A program made the position numbers and the translations under genes. 64,000 bases of DNA, from the NCBI GenBank assembly GCA_032622095.1, contig CP136067.1, forward strand, positions 55,655,899 to 55,719,898, given 5' to 3'. The notes beneath the pieces are model-generated. The model made no database searches. It had not been told where the DNA came from and saw nothing but the letters and a program-made list of their open reading frames with translations. The stretch is from Siphonodentalium dalli. Taxonomy: Eukaryota; Mollusca; Scaphopoda; Gadilida; Siphonodentaliidae. Positions 1 through 11,221 of this stretch are shown here, in pieces. Each line of letters begins with the position of its first letter. Positions within the stretch are counted from its first letter, which is position 1.

Positions 1-1290
1 CAAGATGGCCGACCAAGAGGCATCTTATTTCCTTCCTATGCAAACTATAAAGATGCAAAACGTAACTTCCGTTATGTTCACCGTAGAAAATCCAGTAAAC
101 CGCTTACTGAAAAATAACAGAAAAAATCACAACCATTCTCTCCCGTTCTCCAAACAACGACACCATTCTCAGAGGTAGAACGGAGATAGTCAGCGCGTGG
201 GCTGAATACTATAAATCAATCTCCACTGAGTCGACTGATCCATTATATAAACTCAACAGACTAGATAGGAACAAAGCACATGGATACGACTCAGTTTCCT
301 ATGAGCACATAATTTTCGGTAGTGAAGCGTTGCTCAATTGCCTCGCACATTTATTCTCACATATGTTTGAATACTCACATGTACCTCTTGCAGCGAAACG
401 GGGCGTCATGGTGTCTCTTCACAAGGGTGGACGAAAACCTAAAGACTGTTTTGACAGCTATAGAGCAATTAGCATATTACCTGCCATTTACAAGCTATTT
501 GAGATAGTGATATCACTTCGATTGGAAACGTACATGTTGTCTTCAATCGCCGTCCATCCGTTACAACACGGTTTTGAAAAAGGAATCAGTTGCACCATGA
601 CATCCTGTTTTGTGCAAGAATGTATTAGTTGCGCCAGGGAACAACACACTAAGCTTTACTCATATATATCGAACGTGCGTAAAGCTTTCGATTGTGTATG
701 GACCAATGGCCTCTTGTACAAATTGTTTCACAGAGGATTACAAGGCAAAACATGGCTCATCATACGAGAATTATTATCTGGCATAAAATGTTGTATCCGC
801 AGCGACGGAACATATTCCGACTGGTTCTCATTGTCGCAAGAAACCAGACATGGATCCATATTATCACATCTGTGGTACAAAATATACGCAGACGACCTCC
901 TCCATATGATTGAGAAGTCAAAATTAGGCCTTCGTATTCCAAGCCGATGATATGATGCTTCTTTCGTTATCTCGCCCAGGTCTTATTGGCCTATATGAGT
1001 TATGCCTTGAATACAGTTATAAATGGCGGTTCAGCTATAATTCTTCCAAAACCGTCATAATGGTTTTCAATGAAACCAAACAAGAAGCCGAAATATGTGC
1101 AAGATCGTGGCCATTTGTATCATCCTTTCTCAGAGAAGTTGACTCATATACTCACCTGGGAATTCTGCTGTCCAAATCACATTTCAATAATAAATTTGTC
1201 GATGCCATATGTAAAAAATTAAGGGGGGCATATTTCGGCCTCTCCGATGTATATGCATACGTGGATGTATGTATATGTGTATGATATGCA
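1..1290 (+). pseudogene. Non-LTR retrotransposon reverse transcriptase, decayed (copy A)
   Basis: This is the RT half of a LINE ORF2, broken by frameshifts. The frame 330-950 carries the early RT blocks, including a SYRAISILP-type motif near 460-485 and the AFDCVW block near 682-699. A shift to frame 952-1284 carries the catalytic ADD triad (943-951, ADDMMLLS) and a KWRFSYN motif. A few residues expected between GLRI and ADD are missing where the frame changes. Positions 1-116 correspond to the linker between the endonuclease and RT. The same element is present with its endonuclease at 22150-24470. The clade is uncertain. It is not functional as it stands. Confidence 0.88.
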
Positions 1291-1547
1291 TATGCAAGTG
1301 CATGATCGTGTGTATACTCGTGAATACAGACATGCTTATATGCACTAAACTATGTTCGTATTTGTCTCTTTGTCAGTCAAATTATATAACCCTGTATATT
1401 GTATAGCCAAATCTCCTGCATGCAGGATGTCTTTATGTTCTCAATTTATTTGTAATGTTTTTATATATGCTCTTCATTATATGGATGAATAAAGATGTCC
1501 TTGTAATTGCCCCCACCCACATGCCGTGTAAGTGACAAATAACCCAC
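1291..1547. other. LINE-receptor spacer, no gene seen
   Basis: The stretch begins with alternating TATG/TGTA-rich simple sequence directly after the RT remains. It may be the LINE 3' region. No ORF, RNA gene or clear terminal repeat was recognised. Block B has the same sequence. Confidence 0.5.
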
Positions 1548-1716
1548 TCACACAAATTGTCCAAGCATTTTGCTTTAAATTGACAGATAATGGATGTCGG
1601 TGGGAAAACACCGAGGTGCGACAATTAGCGACCCATGGAAGACTTAACTCCGGGAATAGATCAAACATTTAAAGGAACTTGTCGATATAAAAGTATAGGC
1701 GTGGTAATGAGACTAA
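1548..1716 (+). promoter_or_regulatory. Conserved receptor-upstream block with TATA box (A)
   Basis: About 170 bases here align with 24733-24901 in block B. More tellingly, they also align with 33322-33490 upstream of the diverged receptor C. The block contains TATAAAAG at 1686-1693, in the context CGATATAAAAGTATAGG. The equivalent in gene C is CGATATATAAGTATAGG. Conservation in a diverged paralogue points to a core promoter that came along with the gene duplication. The transcription start was not observed. In A and B a 1.4-kb insertion separates this block from the start codon. Confidence 0.6.
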
Positions 1717-1725
1717 TTTAGTCGC

Positions 1726-3087
1726 AGAAAGGGGAAAGGTTGCGACTGAAACAACAACCCCGCGACGGTACTCAACACTGCCGGGCAAGTGGGAACGAAA
1801 CATTCTCTTAATTTGATATGCACTATAACTGCGGCTTGTTAATTGTGTAACTGGTCGCTGCCGGGTGAACGGGAATAACCCGAATGTTTCCATTACTTTA
1901 CATAGAATGCAATTAATAGATACGAGCAACATGACGGCCACGACAGGCGTATCTAGGCCGCCCGAGGACATTCATCAGCGCCCAAGGAGCTATCTAGGGC
2001 GTGAGCCCGCTAACATGAGTATTTATATGGGGGTTAGTCGTGTTTTGTATTTAGGTTTGTGGACTTGTTGTTCAGGTAATGATTTAAGGTTAGCAGGTTA
2101 GTAGTTGGTTGTTTGAAGGAGATATTTTACTCGATGACTTATACTACGGCCACGACAGGCGTATCTATGCCACCCGAGGACATTCATCAGCACCCAAGGA
2201 GCCATATAGGGCATGAGCCCGCTACCCTACGTTTTAATATTATTGTTAGACTTGTTAGGCACAATGAGTTGTTATGCTGAGTTCTAGCATTGGACTTTAT
2301 TGAGGACTTGCATTACTACAGGAGGGCGTGACCAATTCACAGTGCTATCCTGCCGATGATAAGTACGTACCAAAGAGCCCTCTGAAATATAATTCATAAT
2401 TACCCGTCTTCCAGGTGTGGATGACTTATAGAATTACCTGTTTGTGGTGTTGTTCCGTGGGTAGCTAGAAGAGAGTTGATTAGTATACTTACTATCTGTG
2501 TGACTGTACTGTGTTAGTAACTTGATCGACCTTGCGTTTTTAATGAGTTTGTGAGATAAGTCTGTTTGTTTGTTGTTTATTGGAAAGTGTTTATTAAGTT
2601 AGGGAGGTGTTGGCGTGACCATTGAGGGGGACTAATCCGGAAGGACCAGAACCGTCCCTGACTCGACGGCCAGCTTTTTATGTTTTGCCTTACTTAACAC
2701 CTCAACGAGAGCCTACCTCTAGAAGTAGAGCATAGGACTGACGGCGAATTCTTTGTTTTGCCTTCTAATTAACACCACAACGAAAGACTACCTCCAGTAC
2801 TAGAGCATATGGATTATATAACATGAGAAATATTTCATGTTATATATCATAACGGTTACTGACCACAGTTCATAGTGAACAAACTCAGTGATAACAAATC
2901 AATGTTGAGTATTGAGTTTGTATATATAACTGCGATAGGGGAAATGTTGCGACTGAAACAACAACCCCGCGACGGTACTCAACACTGCCGGGCAAGTGGG
3001 AACGAAACATACTCTTAATTTGATATGGACTATAACTGCGCTTGTTAATTGTGTAACTGGTCGCTGCCAGGTGAACGGTAATAACCA
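1726..3087 (+). mobile_element. 1.36-kb insertion bounded by ~150-bp direct repeats (TRIM-like), copy A
   Basis: Near-identical direct repeats lie at about 1726-1880 and 2939-3087. Both begin around AGGGGAAA(G/T)GTTGCGACTG and end in GTGAACGG(G/T)AATAACC. The interior holds a second pair of direct repeats of about 75 bp (about 1934-2015 and 2148-2228), rich in GCCCGAGGACATTCATCAGC-like sequence. There is no RT, protease or capsid ORF. The upstream region of receptor C joins the flanking sequences without this segment, so it is an insertion made after A/B and C split. Terminal-repeat retrotransposon in miniature is the best guess; no primer-binding site or clear target duplication was found. 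Confidence 0.55.
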
Positions 3088-3334
3088 TTAAAATTAAACG
3101 AAGGTGTTTTATTGATCTACTCAGTATGTGAATTGTCACGCGAATGTGTTGGTGTTGTTCTGTTTTTCTAATTCGTCAGGGGAGTTTCTCGTTGCCGTAT
3201 AATATACTATTCCTTATTCATCTTCGTCCAGTAACAGAACAGTTGTTTATGCACAATATATGCATATTAAAACAGTACGTAACGTACTTTTTATATAATC
3301 AGTTGACGTGCTTCATATGTATGCGGCGGAGATG

Positions 3335-4543
3335 ATGTTCTTAATATGTTCACGTATTTTTTGGTGTCTTCTCATGTGTGCGAATTGGAACTCGGCATCA
3401 GAAATGAGCATGGTCAAGAAACTCTATGACAACATAACAACAAACTACTCACCAATTCTTCGTCCTGCGCGATTCGGGAATGAGACGATATACGTCGATG
3501 TGGTATTATACCTGATGACAATCACTAAATTGGACGACGTCACTCAATCAATGTGGTCGAATATATTTCTCGACGTGTACTGGTCTGACCCACTCCTATC
3601 TTGGGATCCTCAACATTTCAACGGAATAAAAAGCATCAAAATTCCAGCTAATGAGGTTTGGAAACCAAATTTTCAGCCGGCACATATGCTCGAAGAATCG
3701 ACCGAACTGTCCAGCAGTGTTCTTCCCGTAAACGTCACCCATGACGGAAGCATATTCCAGGTTTCTGGCGCGGCGTTGAAAAGTAAATGTGTTATCGATG
3801 TGACGTCATTTCCGTTTGACGAGCACGACTGTCGCTTGATGATCTCGCTGTGGATGTACACACCGGACGAAGTCACGCTAAGAAACGTTAGTATATCCGC
3901 GGATGGTTACAATCCAAATGGGGTGTGGAACCTTACTAAATTCAGTTTGTCTAGGGACCAATGGCACACTGGTGTTCATTTCATGAATGCTTCAGTGACA
4001 GTCAAGAGGCTGTCACAATTTATGGTGGTTACATTAATCGCGCCAGTAATTTTACTAAACATACTGAATGTTGGTGTCTTCATGATACCGTCGGATTCAG
4101 GGGAGAAAGTTTCCTTCGCTGTTACGTCCTGGCTTACGTTCGCTGTTTTCATGAGCTTCATATCTGGCTATCTCCCGGAAGGTGGCGCCAGAATTTGCTA
4201 CCTTTCTAAGTATCTGTTGGTTATGTTGGTACAAAGTTCGGTTGTTGTCATAGTAACAATTTGGACGGTTTATGTTCATAACCTAGAGGGAGATATTCCG
4301 GGCTACTTGAATAGAATGAAGTCTTACTCTAACATTCGCGGCAGGAAATTCGCCCCTGATGGAGACAACACAGACGTGACGTCAGAAAATAAGGAAAGTT
4401 TACACAAAAGAGATACTCGTGGCATCCGTTTTCACACATGGAAAGAAGTCAGCTCAAAAATGGATATGATTTTCTTCTTTGTAATTCTCGCGACTTCTAT
4501 TTTGCTGAATATCATATTTAATCCGATGTTTGCGGCTGATTGA
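3335..4543 (+). CDS. Nicotinic-type Cys-loop ligand-gated ion channel subunit, intronless (gene A)
   Basis: This is a pentameric ligand-gated channel subunit of 402 residues, likely in the plasma membrane. An N-terminal hydrophobic signal peptide is followed by an extracellular domain with loop-A-like VWKPNFQP. The Cys-loop is C152-x13-C166 (3788-3832) with the FPFD core. Four membrane segments follow. M2 starts after GEK (4100-4108), with Glu at -1', Leu at 9' and Val at 13', the pattern of cation-selective nicotinic channels; Trp at 8' is unusual. The vicinal cysteines of alpha subunits are absent, so it is non-alpha-like. The M3-M4 loop is short. An in-frame ATG lies at 3308, but 3335 aligns with the only possible ATG of gene C. 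The whole gene is one exon. Its protein is identical to gene B, and I saw one synonymous difference (3592). Confidence 0.93.
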   Translation: MFLICSRIFWCLLMCANWNSASEMSMVKKLYDNITTNYSPILRPARFGNETIYVDVVLYLMTITKLDDVTQSMWSNIFLDVYWSDPLLSWDPQHFNGIKSIKIPANEVWKPNFQPAHMLEESTELSSSVLPVNVTHDGSIFQVSGAALKSKCVIDVTSFPFDEHDCRLMISLWMYTPDEVTLRNVSISADGYNPNGVWNLTKFSLSRDQWHTGVHFMNASVTVKRLSQFMVVTLIAPVILLNILNVGVFMIPSDSGEKVSFAVTSWLTFAVFMSFISGYLPEGGARICYLSKYLLVMLVQSSVVVIVTIWTVYVHNLEGDIPGYLNRMKSYSNIRGRKFAPDGDNTDVTSENKESLHKRDTRGIRFHTWKEVSSKMDMIFFFVILATSILLNIIFNPMFAAD

Positions 4544-4640
4544 CATTCTTTGATTTAAGAAGATATATGCCAACACGTGACTTACTATGAACACGTTGAG
4601 TTACGCGCATTTAAGTACTACAACTCTTACTTTAACTTTT

Positions 4641-4646
4641 ATTAAA
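4641..4646 (+). terminator. Putative polyadenylation signal ATTAAA (gene A)
   Basis: ATTAAA lies about 100 bases after the stop codon. It is conserved at the matching distance in gene B (27886-27891) and in the diverged gene C (35078-35083), inside otherwise drifting 3' sequence. Confidence 0.5.
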
Positions 4647-5342
4647 CACAGTTAACTATAACACAATTAAATTGGACGAGTGGGCAATTAAATACCAGAG
4701 CATGGTGAGGCGCGATGTGGACGATAGCGTCCGTTCTGAGACCGCTTCCATAGATACTGGACGTCAAGAATTGTTAATTCGTGAAATTGTTTGATGTCGC
4801 TGTGAGGGTTTAATATGTTCGTTTCGGCAGCTCTATAATTTGTTTTTATTTTATATTATAATTGTTATAACATATACCTGCAGATGATCTTGGTGAGCAC
4901 TCTTTCGCGTTCGTGAAGTTAAACTTCACGTTCGCTGATGTCGTTGTTTCCAGCGTTCAGACGGGGATACAATCACATTTCCAACGCGTGTTTACCGTAA
5001 ATTTGTAGTTAGATTATGGTCAGTAACAATACGGCAAGTGCAGACAATTCTATAAGAACACTTGGTCATTCCTTAGTAGGTCGCTTTGGGTGTTTTATGT
5101 TGTACATATATATTTCTCAAGAACAAATAAGTTTGTTTCAAATATTGGCGTTGTGATTTAGTAGTCAACATTAGATCAACTGGCTTTTGATGATCGTCCA
5201 TACGACTTTTGGCATTGTCCGAAAATTAAACATGTGAAATCCAGCAGTGTAATCTTGATTTGTAGCTGAAATTACGTGACCAGACGTTATTATATAACGC
5301 AGGATTTTCTAGCAGAAAACCATACAAGTAAAGCATGTGCAT
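4647..5342. other. 3' flank of gene A, no gene seen
   Basis: AT-rich sequence shared with block B. A GTGAAGTTAAACTTCACG palindrome lies near 4914. A segment near 5000-5220 recurs at about 10870-11105 in the same block, so it is itself a dispersed repeat. No ORF with coding character was seen. Confidence 0.5.
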
Positions 5343-5350
5343 GTTAGAAG

Positions 5351-6283
5351 TTAGTCCAAGTCTTCTTGTACTAAAACCAGCTAAGATATTGGGATGGCGA
5401 TGCTGGCGTTTAGTCCAAGACCGCCCTATATGCTCGCTTATGACACGGCTTAAGCGTTAGTGACCCGCTCAAATAAAACCACAATTATATGAAATAAAAT
5501 ATCACAATTGCGACAATAAACGGATATTTTCCGCAGAAGACATGCTATTTTATCTGAAACCCACATCAGTTGTGAATTTAAAACGGTAATTTAATGTGAA
5601 AAGAAACATTTGCCGCAGTGTTTACATATTTTTAAAAGTATGCGAACTCAGTTGACCTTGCGAACTGCGTTCGGCATTTTCCGGTGAAAATATTCCGTAG
5701 ATTTTCAATCAACCACGCACGATGAATTCTCCATTGTAATCGTAATTATACGTGACAATAAATAAATAAATACATAGATTAAATACATATTGAAGATATA
5801 AATGTAATACATTACATAAATTACGGGAATTATAACCATCTCACAGTTTAAAACAGTGTAAACACAATGAGCATTAGAATATCATGGGGGCCGCCATTTT
5901 GTTTGTATCGAAATTCGTCTCGGCCAAAACAAACACCGGACAATGCCGAAGTTCTTCGGAACCTGAGTTCGGCTTTCAGTTAAGTAAACAAACAGAAAAA
6001 AACAACGATGTTTATGGCAATCAACCGGAATATTCTATGTGTAATTTAACATTAAAGTTAGATTATTATACACCATTCTGACCATAAGATGTAAGCCTTT
6101 CCGATGTATATAGCACCATGTATTGATTTGCTAGGTAAATCGAGTAAAATACACCACAGATTCCCGCCACAGATCGTGGGCGTAAGTCGTGTGGTAGGAT
6201 TGGTATGCAAGCGGGCTTGGACTAAACGCCAGCATCGCCATCCCAATATCTTAGCTGGTTTTAGTACAAGAAGACTTGGACTA
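5351..6283. mobile_element. Non-autonomous hAT-like DNA transposon, 933 bp
   Basis: Terminal inverted repeats of about 67-70 bp, nearly perfect, begin (T)TAGTCCAAGTCTTC on the left and TAGTCCAAGTCTTC on the right arm. The 8-bp target duplication GTTAGAAG is at 5343-5350 and 6284-6291. Block B has a single uninterrupted GTTAGAAG at the matching site, so this is a clean insertion. The interior contains no transposase frame. An 8-bp duplication points to the hAT superfamily; the terminal bases are not a textbook hAT end, so that call is tentative. Confidence 0.85.
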
Positions 6284-6621
6284 GTTAGAAGTTTGTTGCA
6301 TCGTAATATTGCATACAATGCTTAACCATTTTAATATGCAAATTGATGAACAAATTTCTAATAATACAGGTAACCGTTATTTAGGACCAGAATTGGAGAT
6401 GACACCAGACCAAGGTGCATATTACGTTGTTTATTATTTGATGACATCCATTAAAATGATGAATGGTTATATTGTTTAGAAAAGTATATCGGAGGATCAA
6501 TAATAATTTATGACGCTGAGCTGCAATAAAAATTGAACATTAATTGCTAGCCAATTGTGTGTGTAACAGATACACGTAGTATTTTCCATCAGTATATTTG
6601 TGCTGAAACAACATTTTTTAA

Positions 6622-7115
6622 AGGTACGGTTGGCCTTGGCGGTGGGTGTCCTGTGAAAATATTTCCACCCGTCAAAAACCGCCACAAACAGAAAGAACAT
6701 CAAAATGTAGACATACTTTGTCCGTATACAAATAAGAAATATCGCATAAACAGTATGTTATTGTCAAATGTCTGACCATTGTTATGTAAACAAAAGCATA
6801 AAAAGTAACTTTTCTGGTGTTTGTTTATATTATGATGGTAAACATAAAGAGCGTTCTTTGTTGGTGAATTCCTGATATGGAACTAATAAAGAGCGTTTAT
6901 GCCATTTGTGTGTGATTAGCCTGTAGCATTGTGCTGTCTTCTGTAACACAATCAGGCTCTTGCTTAGGTAAAATATAGTAGATCTTTATGATAACATGCT
7001 GTTTACGTGATGGTCATGGTATATATGAACGAAACTGTATGCGTTTTAATGTTTTTCTGTTTACGGTGATTAGAACAAATATGAATATTTTCGACAACTA
7101 AGGCCTCACGTGCCT
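6622..7115. mobile_element. TTAA-flanked MITE, 494 bp (family 1, copy 1)
   Basis: It is flanked by TTAA at 6618-6621 and 7116-7119, and B shows a single TTAA at the empty site. The ends are AGGTACGGTTGGCC and, on the other strand, AGGCACGTGAGGCC. Copies lie at 12506-12999 (same length) and 48080-48556. It contains two AAAGAGCGTT motifs (6846-6855, 6888-6897). A TTAA target suggests mobilisation by a piggyBac-type transposase; no coding frame is present. Confidence 0.85.
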
Positions 7116-7590
7116 TTAAATGAATTACACAAATCACAACACACTTAAATTTTATTTTAAATGGTAATGGATAATATCTTTAACTATCGAACGTTTAGGT
7201 AGCGCAGAGTGGAATCTATTGTAGGAATTTCTACTTTTGGATGTCAAATGACTAATATATTCGTGGTTAAAACTTAGACGGAAGAATATCGACATCACCC
7301 GCATGTCACATGTATTTTTATTCAATTTGTGCCACAGTAGTATATGTTATCGCGCGTGTCCTTATACTAATTTGAATATGGAATGTACCACAATTTAATT
7401 ATGAGCCCTGGAAGAATTCTTTGAGGGAATCTTGCATTTTGCATGATAATGCATTGAAGTTTTGTTTGTGTCTACTCTATTTCTCGTACTGTTATGTGTT
7501 AACTATGTAGATACATTGTGGGTGGTTTCATGTAGAAAAATGTGACGTAAATATAAGATTTTGTTATTTGATTTTGATTGATTATGTTGT
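7116..7590. other. Intergenic, no gene seen
   Basis: AT-rich sequence shared with block B at about 28923-29400. It contains no recognisable coding frame, RNA gene or terminal repeats. Confidence 0.5.
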
Positions 7591-7591
7591 A

Positions 7592-8089
7592 TATATGTTA
7601 CAGTCAATATGTCAAATCAGTCATTTGGCCAAATGCCTAACATTTTCAGTCATTTGGTGAGATGCCTGTGACCGCCGGTCATTTGGCCAATTGCCTAGAA
7701 TTAGTCCAATCAGCGGTATCGTTTTCACTCATCCAGGCGACAAGCATGTCTTATGTTTATACATAATTTGACATATTGATTAGAAATAAAATTTCCAATA
7801 AGGCAAACTGTCAAATTCAGGTCAGTGATTTTCAGTTATTTGTCCAATTTGACATATTGACTAAAATAAAATTCAGTCATTTGGCCAATTTGACATATTG
7901 ACTACAAATAAAATTCCCATTTAGGCAAACTGTCAAATTCAGGGAAGTGAATTTCAGTCCTCTGGCCAAATGACTGAAACTTTTAGGCAATTGGCCAAGT
8001 GACTGGCGGTCACAGGCATTTCACCAAATGACTGACAATGTTAGGCATTTGGCCAAATGACTGATTTGACATATTGACTGTAACATATA
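7592..8089. repeat. Foldback element with ~105-bp arms (copy A)
   Basis: Outer arms read GTTACAGTCAATATGTCAAA... on the left and the inverse on the right, continuing through repeated GTCATTTGGCCAAATGCC-type units. Inner direct units (ATTTGACATATTGACTA, AGGCAAACTGTCAAATTCAG) occur twice or more. It lies between ATATAT tracts. No ORF is present. The copy in block B (29405-29815) has lost the outer ~40 bases of its left arm. Confidence 0.8.
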
Positions 8090-8588
8090 TATATGTTTAT
8101 GTTGGATAACAAAATAAATGTTCATATTATGACAAAGCAATAGTTACATCTTCCCTGCTTCAATATTCACAAAAGGGCTTATTTGATAGAAACACATTAG
8201 CCACTTAGAATGCGTATACTTGGATATGTCTCAGCCAGTATCTCATTATCTGCTTTTCTGATAGCTCATAATCAGGACGTGTCATAAATGCATAACGGCT
8301 GCATGTATATACCTCTGGTTATTCGTCCGACGAATACAGACGATTCTCTAATTGGCGCCATATGTCACATAGTGTTCGGATATGTGTTCAACATTGCATG
8401 TAGATGTGTCATTAGTCAAGATGGAGATACACGATATTAACTTCAGAACTCTCTTCAGCTAGAAAATCTTTAATCAACCTGTTCAAAATTAAATTTTATT
8501 CAATTTTGATGAGATTCATCACATTGGTTACCTACTCTCTATTTTATCCGCTTCTGATTGGCACAAGTCCAGTCACGTGCCGGGCGAC

Positions 8589-8960
8589 GTGTGGGAGACG
8601 GACCTGTGTCTCGTGGGTTTCCCCACACCGAGCCCCGGTCAGTCGCCCTCACACACAGCGCAGAATTGACCAAGTTGGAGATGAATTATTATCATGTTAC
8701 CCATATGTATGTATGTATGTATGTACGTATGTGTGTATGTACGCGGGTATATGTATGTATGTGCATGTGTATGTATGCATGTATGTATGTGTATATGTAT
8801 ATATATGTATGTATATATGTATGCATATGTGCGCATGTATGTGTGTCCCTCTTGTCTGCACCTCTTGACATTGAATGTGTTATGTTTTTTATATATATAT
8901 GGCTCTATTGTCGCATTATACTTGTATATATGTGATTTATGGGCAATAAAACATTGAACA
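8589..8960 (+). mobile_element. A-specific insertion with ATGT microsatellite
   Basis: Block B joins the two flanks directly, at ...GGGCGAC/AAATCAC. The insert starts in a GC-richer stretch (about 8589-8680), continues through a (GTAT)n/(TATG)n microsatellite at 8701-8850, and ends in GGCAATAAAACATTGAAC, which resembles the AATAAA-containing 3' end of a retroposed sequence. No more than a 2-bp duplication is visible, so deletion from B is also possible. The several ORFs over the repeat are artefacts of simple sequence. Confidence 0.55.
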
Positions 8961-9842
8961 AATCACACTGTCGACCGCCTGATGTTATACTGCAATATTA
9001 TCCCCAAGTACACACAGTGCAGTAACTCAGCTATTTTACATAAGTACCTGAATCATTAATCGTATATACCCCAACGGGTTCGCAAAAAGCACAAGTTGTG
9101 GTGTTGGTTAATTTGCATATATTTAGTTAACACTAATATTATAACTTTTAAGTTGGTACTTACATTAGGAAATTGTTATTGTATACCTTTCATCGAAATG
9201 TCTGGGTAATTCATATATAGATAGAACAACACAAGTGTATGAGCTGGTTAACGTTATTACACGGGTTTGTTGTGACGCGGTGGTAAAATGAGAACCCTCG
9301 CGATGGTAAAATGAGAACCCTATGTTCGAGTTTTACCTCACAACAAGTTCACAAAACTGTGTTTATCAATATTTACTGCATTTAACTTGTAATATAGTTA
9401 AATTTAGGTTGATATTGCATTATTTAATAGGACAAATGCGCGCTTTATGTAGACTATACCTCATACATTAGTGAAGACATTTTCTGTTAAAGTTAGTTTA
9501 AACATGCATATTATATTCCCAATATAAACATATACAATCAATATAGACAACATACAGCATTTGAAAGATAAAACGGGAAAGGGAATTGATAGTGAGCCAA
9601 CGGCTTATTGTGGCCATCTCCCTTCGACTGAAATAATCATAGTATTGTGATGGTTGACATCAATCAATTGACAGTGATTGCGGTGCGTTGTAGCATGAGA
9701 CACCCCCTCCCTAGGTGTTCGTCTATCGCTGGGCATGTTCTTCGAAAACTGTTTATTTATCAGTGTTTGAAAACTAATGGACCATGACCCTTCTAGATAT
9801 TATTTTTATTATTATAGTGTTAAAATGGAATTATGCATTGTT
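8961..9842. other. Intergenic, no gene seen
   Basis: Shared with block B. The only structure noted is a doubled GATGGTAAAATGAGAACCCT segment near 9280-9320, followed by GTTCGAGTTTTACC, which can pair with it. It was considered as tRNA-derived but lacks a cloverleaf. Confidence 0.45.
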
Positions 9843-10640
9843 TTAAATGTTTGAAGTGAACATTTTAGTCATTGTTATGAAGTTCCGTACTATTGCCATG
9901 CTATCGACGTTTTGCTCTATTGTTACAGTTTGAGAGCCGTCGAGTAACACTTTAGTGTCTATCGTTCCTAGAAAGCCGAAGCATGGTATTCGTTCCGCTT
10001 GAAAGTTTTGACAATACAAAATCAAATGGGTTGCAGTTTCTCTCTCGCCACACACAACGCATTTTCTTGCAGATAATTGAAACATATATCGAACTTCAGA
10101 TTGCTATAATTCAAAAGGAGACGACAACGATGTATTTGGCCCCATCTTGTGTGTATGCAAATTCGTTTAATTTCCTGCATTGATTGGTTTTTGAGAAGTA
10201 CTAACAGAGTCACTGTTCCTTGTTTCGGTGGGAAGATCATTCCATAGATTGATGGTTTATGGAAGAGTGAATGTTGTAGGGATGGTGTTCTGCATAGAGG
10301 AGTTAACAGCTTTTGTGTTCTTAGTTCACGATGTACTTCCAGACTGAATTGGAACACAATTATATAAATAAGGAGGTGTCATCTTCTTTTTCATAATTTT
10401 TTTTAAAGTGTATTCTTTTCCCGTATGCCCCAGCTAGTTTCAAGTTGCAATACTAGTAATGTCTTCATGCAACTCCGGGTAGCTCCGGCAACTACGCGGG
10501 CCGCTTCGATTTGAATAGCTTCTAGACTCTAGTGCATTTGCGTCAGTACAGTTGTCCCAAACTGAGGAAGCGTATTCCAAGACATGACGAATGAAGGAAT
10601 ATGTAGATTTGTTCTAATGTCATCCTGTCCATAATGTATT
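9843..10640 (-). pseudogene. LINE reverse transcriptase C-terminal remnant, antisense (copy A)
   Basis: On the minus strand, translation in shifting frames gives the thumb and tail of a non-LTR RT: a LEYASSVWDNCT segment, then CRTPSLQHSLFHK, and finally a CVVCGERETATHLILYC zinc-knuckle-like tail, at about 9980-10085. Several stops and frameshifts separate these pieces. The same remnant is in block B at 31213-32010. It is a different LINE family from the one at position 1. Confidence 0.72.
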
Positions 10641-11149
10641 TATACTTCCTCAGAATGTACAATATTTTTTTAGACTTAGTTTTCAATATCCTCAGTGTGA
10701 TCTCTCCAATAAGGAAGAGTTGAATGTTATCCCTAATTATCCCTAACTATTTACTTCACTTATTTCGTGTGTGTTCATTTCAAGTTTCGGGTGATTTTGT
10801 GGTAAAACAATTTCTGGTAACGAGTAATGATTCAGTTTTAAGTGGGCTAAACTTAACAATCCACTTCTGTAAGTTGTAGTTAAAATAATGGTCAGCAACA
10901 ATACGACAAGTGCAGGCAATTATATAAGAAGAACACTTTGTCATTCCTTCGTAGGTCGCTTAGGGTGTTTGATGTGGTATATATATATATATATCTCAAG
11001 AACAAATAAATTTGTTCCAAATATTGGCGTTGTGATTTAGTAGTCAACATTAGATCAACTGGCTTTTGATGATCGTTCATACGACTTTTAGCATTGTCCG
11101 AAAATTAGACATGTGAAATCCAGCAGTATTCAAATGAACATGGACAGTT
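10641..11149. other. Intergenic with short AT microsatellite
   Basis: No gene was seen. The segment from about 10870 to 11105 is a second copy of sequence at about 5000-5220. A (TA)n tract at about 10976-10994 is greatly expanded in block B (32352-32413). Confidence 0.5.
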
Positions 11150-11221
11150 CAGGGGCCTGTTTCATGAAGCAATGTCATAAGATTATCTTAAGATGGACTT
11201 AATCTAAGATCTAAGGTGGAT

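Noticed and set aside
3673-4279. Minus-strand ORFs inside the receptor genes
   Set aside because: They are antisense shadows of a strongly supported coding region, repeated identically in copy B.
8506-8957. Met/Tyr/Cys-rich ORFs
   Set aside because: Simple TATG repeat; absent from block B.
9275-9340. GTTCGA-containing hairpin considered as a tRNA or SINE head
   Set aside because: No D-arm, anticodon arm or acceptor pairing could be drawn; it is a doubled 20-base segment.
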